In this document: piece after piece, positions 1 to 12,773 of the stretch | Layout of the letters: every line of letters begins with the position of its first letter | Numbering within the stretch: the first letter of the stretch is position 1 | Assembly (NCBI GenBank): GCA_036571765.1 | Contig: BROE01000025.1 | Span: 2,898,007-2,962,006 of the forward strand | Length of the DNA: 64,000 nucleotides | Source of the DNA: Plecoglossus altivelis | Taxonomy: Eukaryota; Chordata; Actinopteri; Osmeriformes; Plecoglossidae | Direction of reading: 5' to 3' | Made by a program: the position numbers and the translations under genes | The notes under the pieces: model-generated | Told to the model about the DNA's origin: nothing | The model's database searches: none | The model's input: only the letters and a program-made list of their open reading frames with translations

Positions 1-167
1 GGGGGGGGGAGTACGAGCATGGGTGAGGAAGGGAGCTGTGTACGAGGAAATGAGAGAGAGAAGGAGTGTGTGCGTGGGTGTGGATCTGGTTGTGTGAGTG
101 TGTGTGTGTGTGTGTGTGTTAGAGTATGTGTGTGTGTGATGCTGAGTGTGTGCTTGTGTGTCTGCAG

Positions 168-256
168 TACCTGAACCTGTTGGAGAACTGCTGTGGAATG
201 CGAGAGGGTTCAGTCCTAATCCTGCTTAAGGATATATGTGAGTATGTAACATAGCA

Positions 257-296
<40 letters not shown>

Positions 297-3200
297 CGCC
301 GGCAGTGTGATGAACTTCCTGGATGGTCACTCACTTTGACTTTGTAGTGACGTCATCCATGGCCTAAACCATTGCCCTTTAGTCACATATACACAGACAC
401 CCACACACATACACAGGCTAGGAAGCATGATCTAGTCACAGAGACCACGCTTGATCTCACTGGAGGTCTTTCTACGGATATATGCTCTTAAAGATACCTT
501 GAAACATGTCTCATTCACAACCTCTGCCTCTCTCTCTCTCCCTCTCTCTCTCCCTCTCTCTCTGTGGCTCTATCTGTCTCTGTCTCTCTCTCTCTGTGTC
601 TCTCTTTCTGTTTCTCTCTGTCTCTCCCTCTAGCCTCTGCTCTGACCTACCTTCACAAGAGGAGGATCATTCACCGGGACCTGAAGCCTGAGAACATCGT
701 CCTGCAGCAGGGAGAAAAGAGGGTATCTCCTCCTTCCTGCCTGTCTCACCTCCCCATACCTAGTCTCTCCCGCCTGTCTCACCTCACCATACCTAGTCTC
801 TCCCGCCTTTCTCACCTCACCATACCTAGTCTCTCCCGCCTGTCTCACTTCCCTATACCTAGTCTCTCCCGCCTGTCTCACCTCACCATACCTAGTCTCT
901 CCCGCCTGTCTCACCTCACCATACCTAGTCTCTCCCGCCTGTCTCACCTCCCCATACCTAGTCTCTCCCGCCTGTCTCACCTCACCATACCTAGTCTCTC
1001 CCGCCTTTCTCACCTCACCATACCTAGTCTCTCCCGCCTGTCTCACTTCCCCATACCTAGTCTCTCCCGCCTGTCTCACCTCACCATACCTAGTCTTTCC
1101 TGCCTGTCTCACTTCCCCATATCTAGTCTCTCCCGCCTGTCTCACCTCACCATACCTAGTCTCTCCCGCCTGTCTCACCTCCCCATATCTAGTCTCTCCC
1201 GCCTGTCTCACCTCCCCATATCTAGTCTCTCCCGCCTGTCTCACCTCACCATATCTAGTCTCTCCAGGCTGTCTCACCTCACCATACCTAGTCTGTCCTG
1301 CCTGTCTCACCTCACTATACCTAGTCTCTCCCGCCTGTCTCGCCTCATCATACCTAGTCTCTCCCGCCTGTCTCACCTCATCATATCTAGTCTCTCCAGG
1401 CTCTCACCTCATCATATCTAGTCTCTCCAGGCTGTCTCACCTCCCGTCCCCTCAGCTCTTGGCAGCGTGTCCTTATATAACGGTGGCCAGACATATTAAA
1501 TAAACCAGAACGCTGCGTCCCCACACCCTGTTCTATTATGTTCATCAAAATGAACCAAAATGAACACCGTTATAAAAGATGTATTACGAAAGCTCCTCTC
1601 TCTCCCCTCCCTTTCTCTCTGCCCCTCCCTCTTTCTCCCCCCCTTCCCTCTTTCAGTTGATTAATAAGATCATAGACCTGGGCTACGCCAAGGAGCTGGA
1701 CCAGAACAGCCTATGCATGTCCTTCGTGGGCACACTGCAGTACCTGGTACGTGGCGTGTCCATCTGTGGTGTGTGTGTGTGTCTGTGTGTGTTAATAAAC
1801 CTGCGTTGTGTGCTATCTATGCCGTCTTTCTACCTCATATGGTGATTAGTCATAGGTTACAGTAGGTGTGTCGTGATGACTCCTAGTGCTGGGCTTCAGA
1901 CTGATAAGAGCAGGTCTGATTCTCATGCTTACCCCCTCCCTCTCCCCTCTCCCCTTCCCAGGCCCCAGAGCTCATAGAGAGGCAGAAGTACACGGTGACG
2001 GTGGACTACTGGAGCTTTGGGACCGTGGTGTTTGAGTGCATCACGGGGTTCCGCCCCTTCTTGCCAACGTGGACCCCCGTGCGCTGGTATGACTCACACA
2101 CACACACGCACTTATAGAAACACGCACTAACACAGAGAAACCCACCCACACCTTCCCCTGAACCCACGCATGTTTTCGGATGAAATCCAATCACAGCGTA
2201 ACTCAGTCACGTCCTCGGTTGAATTCTGACCTTCGCTGACCTTGCTGAGAAGGAGCGCGGCGATGCCGTGATAGATAGGCCGCTCTCCACACCCTTGTTA
2301 TTATTATTGCAACATTGTATTTCAGCACGCCATGAAACTATAATATTTTGCGAAAATAGTCAAGAATGCCTGGAAATCTGGCCTCGTCTGCCAAGCTGGA
2401 CCTGTGGGGGGAGAGCCGTTAACACCTCGCTCGCGGCGTGTGCGCGTGGCGTGCGCGCGCGAGCGCGTGTGTGTTTCCACACTGACATCCTCTCTGACAT
2501 CCTCTCCACCCACCCCCCTCTGCCGCTCCTCCCCCCTTCCCCCCTCCTCCTCCCCTTCCCAGCTATAACAAGCTGAAGCAGAAACACGACGATGACATCC
2601 ACATCTATGAAGATCTAGCGGGAGAAGTTCACTTCTCCTCACACCTGCCCCAGCCCAACAACCTCAACAGGTACACGCACACACCCCAGCCCAACAACCT
2701 CAACAGGTATACACACACACACACCCCAGCCCCACAACCTCAACAGGTACACACACACACCCCAGCCCAACAACCTCAACAGGTACACACACACACACAC
2801 CAGCCCCACAACCTCAACAGGTACACACCCCCACCCCCCTGCTCCAGCGTGGTGACTTCAGTAGGTGTGTGTGTGTGTTCCAGCCTGCTGTTGGAGCGAC
2901 TGGAGAAGTGGCTGCAGCTGATGCTGAGGTGGTCTCCCCAGGAAAGGGGCAAGGACCCCAACGCCACGCCCAGCAACTGCTTCTCTCAGCTGGAGGCCAT
3001 ACTGGAGCTCAAGGTACACACACGCCACACGTCTACACACACCTGACATGTAGCCTCTATATATACACCCCCCCCCCACACCCACACCATACAACATACT
3101 CAAATGCATAGACATATACATGCACTCAAAGTTCAACTTTAAATTTGTCCTTCTCTTTTTCTCTCCATCACTCTCATCTCCTCTGTCTCTCTCTCTCTCC

Positions 3201-6200
3201 GTGTCTCCCTCCCTCTCTCTCGCTCTCCGTCTGTCTCCCTCCAGCTAGTTCACGTGTTGAACATGGTCTCTGCTAAGATGCTCGTCTACTCAGTCTCAGC
3301 CAACGAGAGCGTCGCAGACCTCCAGCAGCGAATCGCAAGTGACACCGACATCCCTCCAGCGAACCAGGAGCTCCTGCTGGAGGCGGGACTAGCCCTGGAG
3401 CCTAGTGGGAAGGCCGTGCAGTGTGCTGTGGACTACACTGTAATATACCATCACACTCTCTCACACACAAGGTTTATTTTTTATATCCCAGTGGGGCCCC
3501 ACCCAGTGTTCATATTCGACGTGTTTACCAGGAAGTAGATGGCCGCCGTGCAGACCTGCCCCTGGTCTTCCTGTTTGACCGTTCCTCGTGCAGCTACGAA
3601 CCTCCGTTCAACCCGCGCACCCTCCCTGAGAACATACGCTTCGTTCGTGAGTTCCCTCGCGCTCACACACTTTGTCCCTCACTCTCACTCGCGGACCTTC
3701 CGCCTCCCTCTCCCGTTCTCCATTTGGCGGACTTTCGACCCTCTCTCTCTACCTCTCTCTCACGCTCCCTTTCTCCATTTTTGTTCTCATGTTCTGAGAC
3801 GTTCTAACCCCTCCCCCCCCTCTCTCTCTCTTCCTTTGTGCCCCTCCAGAGAGGGACCCTAAGCAGGTGCTGTCCTACAGCCCTCAGAGGAGGACGTCAG
3901 GGCAGGCCTGGCATTCCATCCGCTCCCTGAAGGAGGACTGGCAAAGGCTACAGCAGGGCCAGAAAGTGGCCATGTAAGACTCATGCAGGTTCCCACGCTC
4001 ACACGCTCGCCACCGCGCACGCATGTGCGCGCATGCGCTCGCTATCTCTCGCGCACGCAGGCACGTTCTCCCATTTTCTCTCACGCGCTATTTCACAGAC
4101 GGCTGTGCGTGGTGTGTCTCTCTGTTACAGCATGAGTTTGCTAAGGCACAACTCGTCTCTGTCCAAGCAGAAGATAGAGATGGTGTCCATGCACCAGAGA
4201 CTGACTGCCAAGCTGGACTTCTTCACCACCAGCCTGCACATCGACATGGACAAGTACCAGGAGCAGAGGATCACAGGCATAGGTACTGGATTGAAGGCAT
4301 ATGTACTGGATCCCAGGCATAAATACTGGATCCCCAGGCATACGTACTGGATCCCAGGCATAAATACTGGATCCCAGGCATAGATACTGGATTCAAAGCA
4401 TATGTACTGGATCCCAGACATAGGTACTCGATCCCAGGCATAGGTACTGGATCCCAGGCATAGACACTGGATCCCAGGCCTAGGTACTGGATCCCAGGCA
4501 TAGACACTGGATCCCAGGCCTAGGTACTGATGTAGGTGGAGGATGGGGGCATCGAGGATGATGATGATAATGATGATGCTGCTGCTTCTGCCCTCAGCCT
4601 CAGAGAAGCTGCTTGCTGTGTGGCGGGACATGGAGCAGACAGCAGTCAGCTGTGGCCAGGTAGGACTGGAGACCTCCCTCTGGCTCTGCTCATGTGTGTG
4701 TGTGTGTAGGCGAGCGCTTAAAGACACCATTCTAAATGTTCTAGATTGGTTTTTAAACGCGTGTGTGGGTACATGTGTACCAGGCGGAGAGTGTGAGCAA
4801 GCTGGAGGAGGAGATGATGATGCTGCAGACTGACATCGTGGACCTCCAGAGACAGCCCTGGAGGAGTGGAGAGGCTCTGGACACACTGTGAGTAAAACCC
4901 ACTCCTATTGGCTGAACCCACTCCTCAGGGCAAGCACTTCCTACCTGCCATCCAATCGTCGATGGCGCACTGCTGCAGCTGGGGAAAGCAGTGACTGTGA
5001 GAGATTTTCGGTCGAGCGTGCGGGGCAGGTGACTTGGGATTGAACCCGGGAGAAGCAGGAAGTGTTGCAATGAGGACCACCACTGACATCGAAATCTGGA
5101 TGCACACCAAAGACTATAATGACGGCCTTCTCTTTTGTTTTCGCTCATCTCTCTCTCTCCTTCCCGCTCTCTCCCTCCCTCCCCTGGGAAGCGGGTGTGT
5201 GTGTGGGCCTTCCGTCTGTGCATGTGTGTCTGTTGGTGTAAGAGTGTGCACGCGCGTGTGTGCACTCCCAGAATCACAGATGCTGAAACATTGCTGTCTG
5301 TTTTTTTTTCCTCTTTTTTGGTTTATTCCTCCAACACTCTCACCCTTTGGATCCCCAGAGTAGAGACAGAAAAACAGCCTGGACCTCGGCTCTGCGTCTG
5401 TTCTGGGGGGTTTGGATGTATGTGTTTCTGGGTTTGTTTGGTGGGCTGGGGGTTAAAAAAACGAGCCAAATTGTAGACAGTGAGTCATGTGGTGATTTTT
5501 CCCCCATACGTTTCGGAAGTCTCAAATTCTCTCTCCCTCTCTCTCTCTGTCTCTATGTCTCTCTCACTCTCTCTCTGTCTCTATGTCTCTTTCTCTCCCC
5601 CTCTCTCTCTGTCTCTATGTCTCCCTCCCCCTCTGGCTCTGTCTCTATGTCTCTTTCTCTCCCCCTCTCTCTCCCCCTCTATGTCTCTCTCCCCCTCTCA
5701 CTCTGTCTCTATATCTCTTTCTTTCCCCCTCTCTCTCCCCCTCTATGTCTCTCTCCTCCTCTCGCTCTGTCTCTATGTCTCTTTCTCTCCCCCTCTCTCT
5801 CTGTCTCTATGTCTCTCTCCTCCTCTCGCTCTGTCTCTATGTCTCTTTCTCTCCCCCTCTCTCCCCCCCTCTATGTCTCTCTCCCCCTCTCTGTCTCTAT
5901 GTCTCTCTCTCAGTGAAGGGAAAGCGATGGAGCTGGTTCGTAAGCTGAGAGAGAAGCCCAAAGGTCAGACTTCACCTCCTCTTTAAAGTAACCGTTCTTT
6001 TTCAATCGACCGGGCCACTGTTACTGTAGCCGTCACATTCCTCACCCTCCGTCTTACCTTCTATCAACCCCCCTCTCCCCCCTCTCTCCCCCCCCCCCCC
6101 CCCCCAGACCAGAGAGCCCCTGGGGACAGTCAAGAGGTGGTTCGCCTGGTGGTCCAGGCTGTCCAGTTCTACGAGAAGAAGCTGCGTGACTTCTACACCC

Positions 6201-7591
6201 ACCTGAGGTCGGTCCCCATAGGCTGCTCTTCTCTAGCTACGGCTGGGCCCATCCCTGCGTGTGCGTGCGTGCGCGCGCGCGCGTGTGTGTGTGCGTGCGT
6301 GTAACCGAGCGTGCGAACTGTGCGTGTGCGCGCAGCAAGACGGTGACGTGCCGGCAGCGGGCGCTGGAGATGCTGCCGCGGGTGGAGGGCGTGGTGCAGA
6401 GCATGGTGGAGAAGGAGCAGGTCCTCATGACCCTGCAGGAGAAGCGGCAGCGGGAGCTCTGGAACCTGCTCAAGGTGGCCTGTGTGAGTGGACGCTGGAA
6501 CACACGCAACGCACGTTCACACACTCAGTCGCAGACCTACGTAGGCACGCACGTTCCCACACGGACGTACACCGGCAGGTTAAGGAAGAGTATGGTTAAT
6601 ATTATCCGGAACCCTTCTCTCCCCCGGACCCCCTTAATCCCCTGTAGAGCAAGGTCCGCAGCCCTGTCAGTGGCAGTCCAGATGGGGGTCTCAACCACTC
6701 CTCGCCCCCCCCTCTGCTGACCCCCAGACACAGCCTACAGCAGCTGTGAGTACACACACACACACACACATACAGATCCACACACAGGTGGAGGTTGAGT
6801 ATGGACGTAGCAGTTGTGGGTGTAACTGGGTGGATGTTGTTGGTGGGGGATGTTTCAGGGATGAGTCACTGATGGAGGAGAGCAAGATGTTTGAGAGCAG
6901 ACTGCAGAGTCTGCTCAGAGAGACCACTCAGGAGGCGGAGAACGACATGCAGGTACACACACACACACACACTCACACGCTCACACACACACCCACACTC
7001 ACACACTCACACTCACACGCTCACACACACACACACACACACACACTGACACACACACACTCACTCACTCACTCACACACACACACTCACACACACACAC
7101 TCACACACACACACACTCACACACACACACACACTCACACAGTCACACACACACACACACTCACTCACACACTTACACACACACACTCACACACACACAC
7201 AGACACACTCACACACAGACACTCACACACACACTCACACACACACACACACACACACAGACACTCACACAGTCACACACACACACTCACACACACACTC
7301 ACACACACACACTCACACTCACACAGTCACACTCACTCAAACACTTACTCACTCGTACAACCTAAACACCTGATGTGGGCCTCACAAAATCACTCATATG
7401 TGAACTCCCTGTCTCTCCCACTCTCGCTCTTTTTCCTTCCCGGTCTTTCTCTTCTGTCTCTCGTCTTGTCTGCCTCTCTCTCCTGCTTGTCTCTCCTGCT
7501 TGTCTCTCCTGTGCCTCTCTCTCTCCGCCAGAATCTAAGAGACTGGTCCTGGCTGGGTAGAGAGCAGGATCTCTCCAGTGATCTCTCTTGA
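168..7591 (+). CDS. ikbkb: IKK-beta kinase (inhibitor of NF-kB kinase subunit beta), 3' part of gene, 18 exons
   Basis: Serine kinase of the IKK complex, which phosphorylates IkB in the cytoplasm and so releases NF-kB. Exons: 168-237, 634-722, 1657-1746, 1962-2086, 2563-2670, 2884-3013, 3245-3439, 3532-3646, 3850-3973, 4131-4282, 4598-4659, 4784-4887, 5914-5963, 6108-6207, 6336-6483, 6648-6745, 6859-6952, 7532-7591. All have AG/GT borders and consistent phases, giving 637 codons before TGA. Human IKK-beta is 756 aa, so about 118 N-terminal residues lie left of the window. Visible: catalytic HRDLKPEN, activation loop with two serines spaced SLCMS, WSFG/GFRPFLP of the kinase C-lobe, ubiquitin-like region (3245-3646), helical scaffold/dimerisation region, and a C-terminal DWSWL that matches the NEMO-binding core. 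A Trp conserved in human at the 2086/2563 junction reads Cys here. CHUK is less likely because the aligned residues follow IKK-beta. Introns carry several minisatellites. Confidence 0.95.
723..1440. repeat. 30-bp minisatellite in an ikbkb intron
   Basis: About 23 tandem copies of a roughly 30-bp unit with core CCATACCTAGTCTCTCCCGC, starting within 30 bases of the 5' splice site at 722/723. Unit length is a multiple of three and few units contain stops, so both strands are open for about 250 codons. Those reading frames are repeat translation, not genes. Copies differ by single substitutions such as ACC/TTC and CTG/CTT. Confidence 0.9.
2651..2826 (+). repeat. Tandem repeat that copies an exon end and its 5' splice site
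   Basis: The last bases of the ikbkb exon ending at 2670 (CCCAACAACCTCAACAG) plus the following gtacac are repeated, so exon-like ends recur at 2670, 2706, 2746, 2782 and 2820, each followed by GTA. The spacings are 36, 40, 36 and 38 bases. Copies two to five lie in what should be intron. The first extra donor is in frame and would add 12 residues. Confidence 0.88.
4273..4530 (+). repeat. 20-bp minisatellite seeded on an exon/intron junction
   Basis: About twelve tandem copies of a 20-bp unit, GGTACTGGATCCCAGGCATA, begin inside the ikbkb exon that ends CAGGCATAG at 4282 and run through the donor into the intron. Several copies keep the GGTACTGG donor-like core, and others carry AGATACTGG or AAATACTGG. 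The CAG-like exon end and the donor are therefore part of the repeated unit. Confidence 0.88.
5521..5912. repeat. CT-rich low-complexity array before an ikbkb acceptor
   Basis: About 390 bases of CTCTCTCTGTCTCTATGTCT type repeats run directly into the acceptor at 5913. The array doubles as an exceptionally long polypyrimidine tract. Long open frames here are repeat translation. Confidence 0.85.
6953..7362. repeat. CA/CT compound microsatellite in last ikbkb intron
   Basis: About 400 bases of ACACAC interrupted by ACTCAC. It starts at the donor of the exon ending 6952. It separates the penultimate exon from the last exon, which encodes the NEMO-binding core. Confidence 0.9.
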
Positions 7592-9255
7592 CTCCCCTGC
7601 TGTGTCCGTCTGCCAGTCCGTGTAAACCAGAGTCCTGCACAGCTGGTAAACCACCTGTCTCCCTGCAGTGCTTTAACCTGCACCCATGCTGCCCTCTAGT
7701 GGTCAGGATGATGAACAGCAGGATTGCGGATGGCTGGATGTTTTTTAACTGGGGACATAAGAACATTTATGAGTTTATTTCATCTTTTCTCAAGTTTCTG
7801 GAATTATTTTGCATTTTTATAAGTACCTTAGCTTTTCCCAGGGGACAAATGTTGCTGTTGACAATAACAGTGTTATTGTTTTAGTATTACGTGTGTTCAT
7901 AATATGTGAACGTCTAAAACCCTGAGAATAAAAAAACGAAATGTATTTATTACGAATACGAACATTACTAACTGATGTATTGGCGTTGAGAAAAAATGAT
8001 TCCTGTCAGGTTTGAATGTGGACACATTGTGTTCAAACTGAGTAAGAAAGAATACGCACACACAATACCGTTTCACATTCTTTATTCCATGAATTCCTTA
8101 AAAGTCAGTTTGAGGTTTAAACTATCCGCAACCTTCCTCATTTCAAGCACAGCACAGACACCAAATGAAACGAAAATGAATGAGACTCGATAGATAAGGT
8201 GAAATAAAGAGGAACGATCGACTGCTACAAGCCCCTCCCACAACGTATAAACCATGGAAACCGACTCACAATGGAGATGTTTGAGGGTCACGAATTTCAA
8301 CCAATCGATGAGTTACTACTAAGCACTCTGGATTTGCCATCCACTCGTATTGCAGTTTACAAATATCAGTTAGACAGATAATAAATACCCTCTGTGTACG
8401 CAGTCCAGAACTCCTTTTCTGGAGAACATATCTCTAGAACGTTTGACAACATCATTGTTCTGATGTGCTTCCACGGCAGCTACAACAAACACAGCTAAAA
8501 TCCAAAGCCTACTATGAATCTGTCGTGTAGAAGGATCAAGTGATTACATAACACATGAGCTCAGGCAAAGATGAAATGATCTCAACAGGTTTATACTAGA
8601 AGAGTGCTTCAGCCTTTCTTCCACAACACGTATTGGAACCGCGGACCGAGTCGTTGTCATGACACCTGGCTCCGGCTGACATCCCGCCCCCTTACTCCCA
8701 AACGCGGCGTTGCCTGGCGACCCTTCCTGAATTGGAATTCCGAGGTTCTCTCTGATTCGCTCCCAGGAGAACGCAGATGGTGGGCGGAGCCACTCCAGGA
8801 TGGGTTGCCAGGTAACATCCGAATCAGGGGGGGGGGGAAACGGGTTCGCCGTCTGAGGTGAGGAGCGCTGGAGGTTCGCTCTGCCTCGTCGAGGTATGAT
8901 TCTCATGCGCTGGATAGTTTGCTTACGAAGGGGCGTTGCTACGGAGAGTGCACAGAGATCTGCCGTATATCGAATGGAACCCAGACAAATAATAACAACT
9001 CAGGTGGCTGACAGTCCGTCTTGTTTATTATCGTACTGAAGGTTGTAGACGTGGAGGGTGCCCGGGGGGGGGGGGGGGGGGGTGACAGGATTAAGGCCAA
9101 AAAACGGGAGGGGTGGGGGGTGGTGTGCGTGCGTTTCGGTGCGCACAGAGGGGGACGTGTGACAAAGGTGTGACGAGGGACTTTGAGGTTTTTGTCGGAA
9201 CCAGGCTCTTTCCTTTCTTCTCCTCTTCCTCCTCCTCCTCTTCGTCCCTGCGTCC
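7592..9255. other. ikbkb 3' UTR and region between ikbkb and vdac3 (convergent genes)
   Basis: No coding exon is recognised. A canonical AATAAA at 7927-7932 probably ends the ikbkb transcript. TTTATT at 9024-9029 is AATAAA on the minus strand and fits the vdac3 3' end, 227 bases past its stop. A run of about 20 G lies at 9063-9082. The stretch 7950-9000 shows nothing I can assign. Confidence 0.6.
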
Positions 9256-12200
9256 TTATGCCTCCAGCTCGAAGCCCATGCCCACTTTGTGTCCTCCGGC
9301 GTTGAAGTTCTTCCCGTCGATCAGAGCGGAGAGGGTGAGCTTCACTCCTACGGAGAGCCAGGAGGAGAGGAGGCAAAGAGGAGGGGAGGAGGAGGGGAAG
9401 AGGGACAGAGAGAAGGGAGAGAGAGAGAGAACAGATAGTAGGTGTGTTACATTGGTCCATCTGTAGGTTAGCAGGTGTGGTATGTTGGTATGCTGGGGCG
9501 TTGCAGGAAGGCGTGGGCCCAGTCGGTTACCTGGTCGCAGGCTCTGTGTGTATCCAACTCCAATCAGGCTGGCGTTGTTCACTTTGGCCTGAAGAGGGGG
9601 AGACGACGAGGTGAGCAGTCATGCTTTATAGCGGTGGATGAAACAGCCAACCAAAAGTGTTTGAGTGAGTGTGTGTGTGTGTGTGTGTGTGGAGGGAGGG
9701 AGGAGGGGGAGGGGGGATTGTGTCCGCATGGGTGTCTGTGCCCAGACTCACAGACAGCGAAGCGTCCTTGTCCAGCTGGTACTTGGCTGCGATGCCGAAG
9801 CTGGTGTTGTTGCTGCCGGCCGTCCAGGCCAGGTTCACCCCCGTCTCCAGCTGCTCGTTCACCTTCTGGTAGATGGAGCCTCCGAACTCGGTTCCGTCAT
9901 TCCTGAAACGCGCGTCACAAGAACCCGGCGGTGAGACGCCGTCTCCACAGCAAACCCATATATACTGTCCGGCAGCCCAAGTAGTCGGCAGGAAGGACGT
10001 TTCTCCGTAATGTTCTTTCCAGACAAAAAGACTGTCTATGGTTGCATCAAGGACGATGACCACATGTAAATATAATGCGCTTATTAAGCAGGAAATTTCA
10101 TCTGAAGTGTGTAGGGGCGGATTCGACCCCGCAATCTCTTCATCTCAATCTGGAGTCGTTTTAACCACCGAGCTACATCCATCACCATGGATACGTTGAC
10201 GTTTTTTGCTCGGTTGGCTAACCGTTTGGATGTTTAGTGCGAAACGACCCGACGAGCCCGGTCTACTCACACGTTGGTGTGAAGCTGGAAGTCTCCCGCC
10301 TTGTAACCCAGAGCGAAGTTGTTCTTGGCCAGTTTGGACTTGGCGGTGTCGAAGGCCATCTGGTACAGCCGGAAAGCCAGAGAGCAACGCAGACTCAGTA
10401 GCCAGGGCAGAAACTCAACAGGCGGGCCAGGGCGTTTGAACGGTGCGGGGGCCTGCATAGGTCGAAAGATACAACGAGAGTAAACATGCGCATGTAGTGG
10501 ATGAGTCAGGTTTTGTACAGGGACCGGAAGCAAGCCAAGTCATTAGTCAAAGGGCTTGGCGGGTGCTTGCAGTCTGTTAGCAGAAGGAGAAGGGAGGGAA
10601 GAGGGATGAGGAGAGCAAAAAGGTTGGAAAGGGAATGGGAAAGAGGGGAGGGAGAGGAAGGGAAAGAGGGAGCGCGTTTGGACCTCAGCGGGGGCTCACT
10701 CAGACTCGGAGGAAATAAGACTAAAGCATGAGGTTGTTCAGACCAACGCATACGAGCAGGGAGTGTCTTGGGAGGGGTTGTAGTGCCTCAGAACAAGACA
10801 AAGACAAGGAGCAATCAAGCGCAAACACGCAACAGGAGCATCTTCTGGTCTTGGTGTGTCTCGCTGCTTGTCTGTAGTCAGTCGACGTCTTGGACAGTAA
10901 ACAAGCCGTTTGTTCTGGTGCTGCTGTACACGGGATGTAGTCAGAGAGACTTGCTCACCCAGTGTTGGGCACGAAGGAGGTGTCCAGAGCCAGCTTCTCA
11001 CAAACAACTTTGCGCAGATGAAGAGAAAAAAAGAGAGAGAAGGGAAAAGGGAGAGTGGAGTGAGAGTGGAGGTCGGCGGCATGGTTGGTATTGTCCAGAA
11101 GGGTCAAGGTTTGCTTTGGGGGGGGGAGGAGGGGGGGGGGGGGCAGCGGCGACTCAGAAGCAAGAGTGCCTCACCATGAGACTACCACGGTGAGAGATAA
11201 GGTGGTGGTCACGAGAAGTGTTGTTCTGTGTTCCATCTTCTGTTGAAAGACGTCAGGCAGCAGAATCGCGTGACGCTTAGGTACTTGTCTCCAGGTGGCT
11301 CCAGCGCTATAGCCGTGAGTGTCCGTGGTATAGGCTGGTGCCGGAGGTGGAAACTACCTAAGAAAGCGGAGGGAGAGTAGTGGAGCGATAGAGGGGGGAG
11401 GGAGGAGGAAGGAGGGAGAGAAGGGTGGAAGACAAATATAGGCCTCTAGGAAAGCAATAAAGATGGAGAGAGAGAGAGGAAAGAAGGGAGAGATGCGAGA
11501 GAGGTGAAGGCACGAGAGAGTGGATTGGTTGGGATAGGGAGAGGGAAGGAGAGATGGACAGAGGGAGAAAGGGAAAGGGAGAGGGAGAGATGCGAAGAGA
11601 GTAAAAGAAGGAGTGGATGGTTGGGGAGAGGGAGGGAGGGAGGGAAAGGGAGGAGGAAGGGAGGAAGGGAAGGAAGGATGTTAGTGAGGATTTCCAGACG
11701 GGCTGTAGAGAAAGCACTGCAGGGGACGGCAAACCCAGGACATGGACAGATGAAGAGACACGCTTAGCGCTGGTTAAAGGAGAGGCGGCGGCGCCCGTAA
11801 GAAGAGACAAACGGAGGAGAAACAGGACGGGGAGTAAAAACCCCAGCGCCTCTCTCCTCTTCCGCCCCCACGTCACACCGCTTTGTTGTCCAGGGTTGGA
11901 TGGCAGGGTATACTTGGTATGAGGTATACAGACGCTGGATTACAGTGATAGAACTCACCACCACTTTAGGACGGGTAGATGTTTCAGAGTGTGACAGGGG
12001 TCATGGAGAGGTGAGTGAGTGTGTGTGAGTGGGGAAGGGGTGGGGGGTGACTTTATGTCTTTAGGAGGAGAGGGATGTAGTCTGTCAGCTGGGACATGGC
12101 TGCAGAGTTGAAAAGTGGGAAGAAGAGCGCTCACACACACACACACACACACACACAGACAGGACAGCTTATCCTGCAACACGCGCACGCTTTCTTACCA

Positions 12201-12742
12201 TCTGACAACGAAGTCCACAGAGGAAGCGGAAAAAGACAGGAGAGAAAGAGAGGCAGTTAGATGAGGATCACACGCTCTCTCTCTCTCTTACACACACATC
12301 TGAAAAGAGGGATCACTCGTTCAAGTTAATCTGGCACATGCTATGGTGTGATATATCCATCCGGTCAGAAGCAAATCACTACTACAACCATGTTAAAAGT
12401 TTCTCCTAATCTAGTTGAAGTGTAAATCTGAATAGCTTGAGGAAAGTCTGCAGGCCACTGGTCAGTGGCAGGGATGTGGCCCTGTTGTCACGCTCAGTCA
12501 CACACACACAATGACAGACACTCTGGTACACGCAGGCACACACACACACACAGAGCCAGACTGTGAGTCAGCCATTTGGACAACACTGTACAGCCCTGAG
12601 GCATGGGGTCTAGACATAAGGCTTACAGACCTAGACCCACACACACACACACACATAGTGAGAAATAAAACACACCATTTCTGAACTAGGGAGAAACAAT
12701 GGAGAGAGAGAAAGAGAGAGAAAGAGAGAGAAAAAGAGAGCA

Positions 12743-12773
<31 letters not shown>

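Noticed and set aside
630..1421. Long open frames on both strands (285 and 248 codons)
   Set aside because: Translation of a 30-bp minisatellite inside an ikbkb intron; the protein is purely periodic and crosses a true exon in the wrong way.
4125..4886. 253-codon minus-strand frame
   Set aside because: Runs through the 20-bp repeat and antisense to ikbkb exons; no known domain and no splice support.
6746..7591. 281-codon frame rich in His-Thr
   Set aside because: CA microsatellite read through between two real ikbkb exons.
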